Position numbers and translations under genes: made by a program | In this document: positions 59,966 through 64,000 of the stretch, piece by piece | Layout: every line of letters starts with the position of its first letter | Position numbering within the stretch: position 1 is the first letter of the stretch | Assembly (NCBI GenBank): GCA_964019415.1 | Contig: OZ025877.1 | Coordinates: forward strand, 8,157,641-8,221,640 | Direction of reading: 5' to 3' | From: Ianthella basta | Taxonomy: Eukaryota > Porifera > Demospongiae > Verongiida > Ianthellidae | Length of the DNA: 64,000 bases | Notes under the pieces: model-generated | Database searches by the model: none | What the model was told of the DNA's origin: nothing | The model's input: the letters and a program-made list of their open reading frames with translations, nothing else

Positions 59966-61965
59966 ACCATAAGGCATCCAGTGCTACCCGTAGGGCCTGC
60001 AGTGCTACACTTATGGCCTCCACTGCCACCCACAGAGCCTTCAGTGCTACTTTAAGGGCCTCCAGCGCTACCCATATGGCCCTAAGTGCAACCCTTAGGA
60101 CCCTTGGACCCCTCCAGTGCATCTTGTAGGGGATCCAATGCGTTCTGTTGGGGATCCAATGCGTTCTGTTGGGGATCCAATGCATCCTATAAGGGGTACG
60201 GTGTGTTCTGTAAGGGGTCTAGTGCATCCTATAGGGTGTCCAGTGCAACCTGTAGGGGGTCCAGTGCATCTTGTAGGAGGTCCAGTGCATCCTATAAGGG
60301 GTCTAGTGCATATTACAAGGGGTCCAGTGCATCCTATAAGGGGTCTAGTGCGTCCTTTATGTGGTCCAGTTCATCCTGTAGAGGGTCCAGTGCATCTTGT
60401 ATGGGGTCCAGTGCATCTTGTAGGGGTCCAGTGCATACTGTAGGGGGTACAGTGCATACTGTAGGGGAAATAGTGCATCTTGTAGGGGGTCCAGTACATT
60501 CTACGTATGGGAGTCCGGTGCATCCTACAGGGGAACCCTAAGTGTGCGCCCTATAAGGGGTCCAGTGCAACCCATAGGGGATCCAGTGCAACCCATAGGG
60601 GATCCAGTGCATCCTATAAGGGGTCCAGTGCATCCTGTAGGGGGTCCAGTGCAACCCATAGAGGTCCAGTGCATCCTGTAGGGGGTACAGTGCATCTAGT
60701 AGGAATCCAGTGCATCTTGTAGGGGGTGCAGTGCAATCTATATAGGGTCCAGTGCAACCCATAGGGGGTCCAGTGCGCCCTATAGGGGGACCAGTACATC
60801 CTGTAGGGGGTCCAGTGCATCCTGTAGGAGGTCCAGTGCATCGTGTAAGGGGGCCAGTGCAACCTATAGGGGGTCCAGTGTCTCCAATTGGGGGTCCAGT
60901 GCATCCTGTAGGGGATCCAGTACATCCTGTAGGGTTCCTGTGCATCACATAAGGGGTCCAGTGCAAACCATAGGGGGGTCCAGTGCATCTTGTAGTGGGT
61001 CCAGTGCATTTTGTAGGTGGTACAGTGCATCTTGTAAAGGGTCCAGTGCATCCGTAGGGGCTTAAGTGCATCATGTAGGGGGTGCAGTGCAACCTATTGG
61101 GGGTCCAGTGCAACCTATTGGGGGTCCAGTGCATCCCATAAGGGGTCCAGTGCAAGCCATAGGGGATCCAGTGCATCCTATAAGGGGTCCAGTGCATCCT
61201 GTAGGGGGTCCAGTGCATCTTGTAGGGTTCCAGTGCATCTTGTAGGGGGTTCAGTGCATACTGTAGGGGATCCAGTGCGTTCTATAAGGGGTCCAGTGTG
61301 TTCTATAGGGGGTCCAGTGCTTCCTGCAGGGGGTCCAGTGCATCTTGTAGGGGGTCCAGTACATCCAGTAGAGGGTGCAGTACATCCTATAAGGGGTCCA
61401 GTGCATCATGTAGGAGGTCCAGTGCATCGTGTAGGGGGTCCAGTGCATCCTTTACGGGGTCCAGTGCATCCTGCAGGGGATCCAATGCATCCAATAGAGG
61501 ATCCAGTGCATCATGTAGGGGGTGCATTGCAACCTGTTGGGGGTCCAGTGCATCCCATAAGGGGTCCAGTGCAACCTATAAGGGGTCCAGTGATTCCCAT
61601 AAGGTATCCAGTGCAACCCATGGGGATCCAGTGCATCCTATAGGGGGTCTAGTGCATCCAGTAGGGGATCCAGTGCATCATGTAGGGGGTACAGTGCAAC
61701 CTATTGGGGGTCTAGTGCATCCCATAGGGGGTCCAGTGCAACACATAGGGGAGCCAGTGCATCCTATAAGGGGTCCAGTGCAACCTGTAGGGGTCCAGTG
61801 AGCCCTATAGGGGGTCCAGTACATCCTGTAGGGGGTCTAGTGCATCATGTAGGAGGTCCAGTACATCGTGTAGGGAGTCCAGTGCAACCTATAGGGGGTC
61901 CAGTGTGTCCAATAGGGGTTCCAGTGCATCCTGTAGGGTATCCAGTGCATCATGTACGGGGCACA
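59966..61965. repeat. 20-21-bp satellite (GGGGTCCAGTGCATCCTGTA)
   Basis: About 95-100 degenerate tandem copies of a unit such as GGGGTCCAGTGCATCCTGTA G. The first 150 bp (59966-60110) are a related, more diverged form (GGCCTCCAGTGCTACCCATA). Divergence between copies is high, with no higher-order period obvious by eye. Confidence 0.93.
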
Positions 61966-64000
61966 GTATCTTGCCTCATCTTGTCTCATCTTGCCTCATC
62001 TTGTCTCATATTTTCTCATCTTGCCTCATCTTGTCTCATCTTGTCTCATCTTGCTTCATCTTGCTTCATCATGCCTCATCTTGTCTCGTCTTGCCTCATC
62101 TTGCCTCATCTTGTCTCATCTTGCCTCATCTTGTCTCATCTTGCTTCATCTTGTCTCATCTTGCCTCATCTTGTCTTGTCTTGCCTCATCTTGTCTCGTC
62201 TTGCCTCATCTTGCCTCATCTTGCCTCATCCTTCCTCATTTGTCTCGTCTTGCTTCATCTTGCCTCATCTTGTCTCATCTTGTCTCATCTTGCCTCATCC
62301 TTCCTCATTTGTCTCGTCTTGCTTCATCTTGCCTCATCTTGTCTCATCTTGTCTCATCTTGCCTCATCTTGTCTCAACTTGTGTCATCTTGCCTCATCTC
62401 GTCTCATCTTGCCTCATCTTGTCTCATCTTGCCTCATCTTGTCTCGTCTTATCTCATCTTGCCTCGTCTTGTCTCATCTTGCCTCATCTTGTCTAGTCTT
62501 ACTTCATCTGGTCTCATCTTGCCTCATCTTCTCTTGTCTTGTCTCATCTTGCCTCATCTTGTCTCGTCTTGCTTCATCTTGTCTCATCTTGCCAAATCTT
62601 GTCTCATCTTGCTTCATCTTGTCTCATCTTGCCAAATCTTGTCTCATCTTGCCTCATCTTGTCTCGTCTTGCTTCATCTTGTCTCATCTTGCCTCATCTT
62701 GTCTCGTCTTGCTTCATCTTACCTCATCTTGCCAAATCTCGTCTCATCTTGTCTCATCTTGCGTTATCTAGTCTCATCTTGTCTCATCTTGCCTCATCTT
62801 GTCTACTCTTGCCTCATCTTGTCTCATCTTGCCTCATCTTGTCTCATCTTGCTTCATCTTGTATCATCTTGCCAAATCTGTTCTAATCTTACCTCATCTC
62901 GTCTCATCTCGTCTCATCTTGCCTCATCTTGTCTCATCTGGCCTCATCTTGTCTCGTCTTGCCTCATCTTACCTCATCTTGTCTCGTCTTGTCTCATCTT
63001 GCCAAATCTCGTCTCATCTTGTCTCATCTTGCCTCATCTTGTCTCATCTTGTCTCATCTTGCCTCATCTTGTCTCATCTTGCTTCATCTTGTATCATCTT
63101 GCCAAATCTGTTCTAATCTTACCTCATCTCGTCTCATCTCGTCTCATCTTGCCTCATCTTGTCTCATCTTGCCTCATCTTGTCTTGTCTTGCTTCATGTT
63201 GTCTCATCTTGCATCATCTAGCTTCATCTTGCCTCATCTTGCCTCATCTTGCCTCATCTTGTCTCATCTTGCATCATCTAGCTTCATCTTGCCTCATCTT
63301 GCCTCATCCTTCCTCAACTGGTCTCATCTTGCCTCATCTTGTCTCGTCTTGCCTCATTTTGCCTCGTCTTGTCTCATCTTGCCTCATCTTGTCTCATCTT
63401 GTCTCATCTTGCCTCATCTTGTCTCGTCTTGCTTCATCTTGTATCATCTTGCTAAATCTTTCCTCATCTTACCTCATCTTGCCAAATCTCGTCTCATCTT
63501 GCCTCATCTTGTCTCGTCTTGCCTCATCTTACCTCATCTTGTCTCGTCTTGTCTCATCTTGCATCTTCTTGTCTCATCTTGCCTCGTCTTGTCTCGTCTT
63601 GCTTCATCTTGTCTCATCTTGCCAAATCTTGTCTAATCTTGCCAAATTTTTCATCATCTTGCCTCATCTTGCCAAATCTTTCCTCATCTTGCCTCATCTT
63701 GTCTTGTCTTGCTTCATCATCTCTCATCTTGCCTCATCTTGTGTCATCTTACCTAATCTTGCCCTAATCTTGTCTCATCTTACTTCATCTCGTCTCATAT
63801 TTCCTCATCTTGTCTCATCTTGCCTCATCGAGCTTCATCTTGCCTCATCTTGCCTCATCTTGTCTCGTCTTGCCTCATCTTGCCTCATCTTGTCTTGTCT
63901 TGTCTCATCTTGCCTCATCTTGCCTCATCTTGCCTCATCTTGTCTCGTCTTGCCTCATCTTGCCTCATCTTGTCTTGTCTTGTCTCATCTTGCCTCATCT
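61966..64000. repeat. 10-bp satellite (TTGTCTCATC/TTGCCTCATC)
   Basis: About 200 copies of a 10-bp unit alternating mainly between TTGCCTCATC and TTGTCTCATC, with TTGTCTCGTC and TTGCCAAATC variants, running off the window end. Longer blocks of about 100-220 bp recur (for example near 62860-62930 and 63090-63160), indicating a higher-order layer. Its open frames (SCLILSHLAS repeats) are artefacts. Confidence 0.95.

Noticed and set aside
61798..63767. Several 100-290-codon frames rich in Ser, Cys, Leu and His
   Set aside because: Translations of the 10-bp satellite; three frames are open because the unit lacks stop codons.

Overview
This 64-kb window is nuclear DNA from an animal. It holds about 19 recognisable protein genes, most split into short exons by small spliceosomal introns. 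Nanos, PERK, VIP36, RTP-type 3CxxC and shootin-like genes point to a metazoan. The very compact layout (start codons of neighbouring genes as little as 30-250 bp apart), the GC-rich sequence and introns full of micro- and minisatellites fit an early-branching invertebrate such as a sponge. The sequence alone does not fix the species.

Layout from left to right: 3' end of SNRNP200 (+, 170-2181); ENO4-like (+, 2354-5571); nanos, intronless (+, 5922-6608); shootin-1-like (+, 7105-11132); WDR1/AIP1 (+, 11342-14965); ANKRD53-like ankyrin protein (+, 15166-18183); NT5C2 (-, 18650-22986); ENTPD4/7 (+, 23233-25609); PP2A B55 subunit (+, 25876-29010); 3CxxC zinc-finger protein (+, 29747-30229); UVSSA (-, 30320-33399); LMAN2/VIP36 lectin (+, 33492-35079); GTF2F1 (-, 35311-37246); CNNM (+, 37456-40191); ACADSB (-, 40884-42768); F-box protein, intronless (+, 42798-44300); a type II membrane collagen, intronless (+, 45959-46813); an unrecognised intronless gene (+, 48694-49944); EIF2AK3/PERK (-, 50161-55671). 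From 55.7 kb onward the sequence is gene-poor. It has an orphan MYST acetyltransferase exon, a decayed PARP-like fragment, tRNA-like and inverted-repeat debris, and then about 4 kb of satellite that runs to the window end (20-21-bp units to about 61.96 kb, 10-bp units after that).

Most of these are unrelated housekeeping genes (splicing, transcription, DNA repair, nucleotide metabolism, ER stress, secretory lectin), placed head-to-head or tail-to-tail and probably sharing promoters. The two cytoskeletal genes, shootin-like and WDR1, are adjacent. The gap between them carries two perfect CArG boxes flanking two AP-1 sites, the layout of a serum-response promoter.

The most notable observations are: a textbook U12-type AT-AC intron in WDR1; the CArG/AP-1 promoter of WDR1; a 45-bp minisatellite in PERK that repeats an exon end together with its splice donor in an open frame; several other minisatellites that begin at the splice donor; two GC-AG introns required by reading frame; a frame-breaking deletion in the PP2A B55 gene; and the orphan KAT8-like exon.
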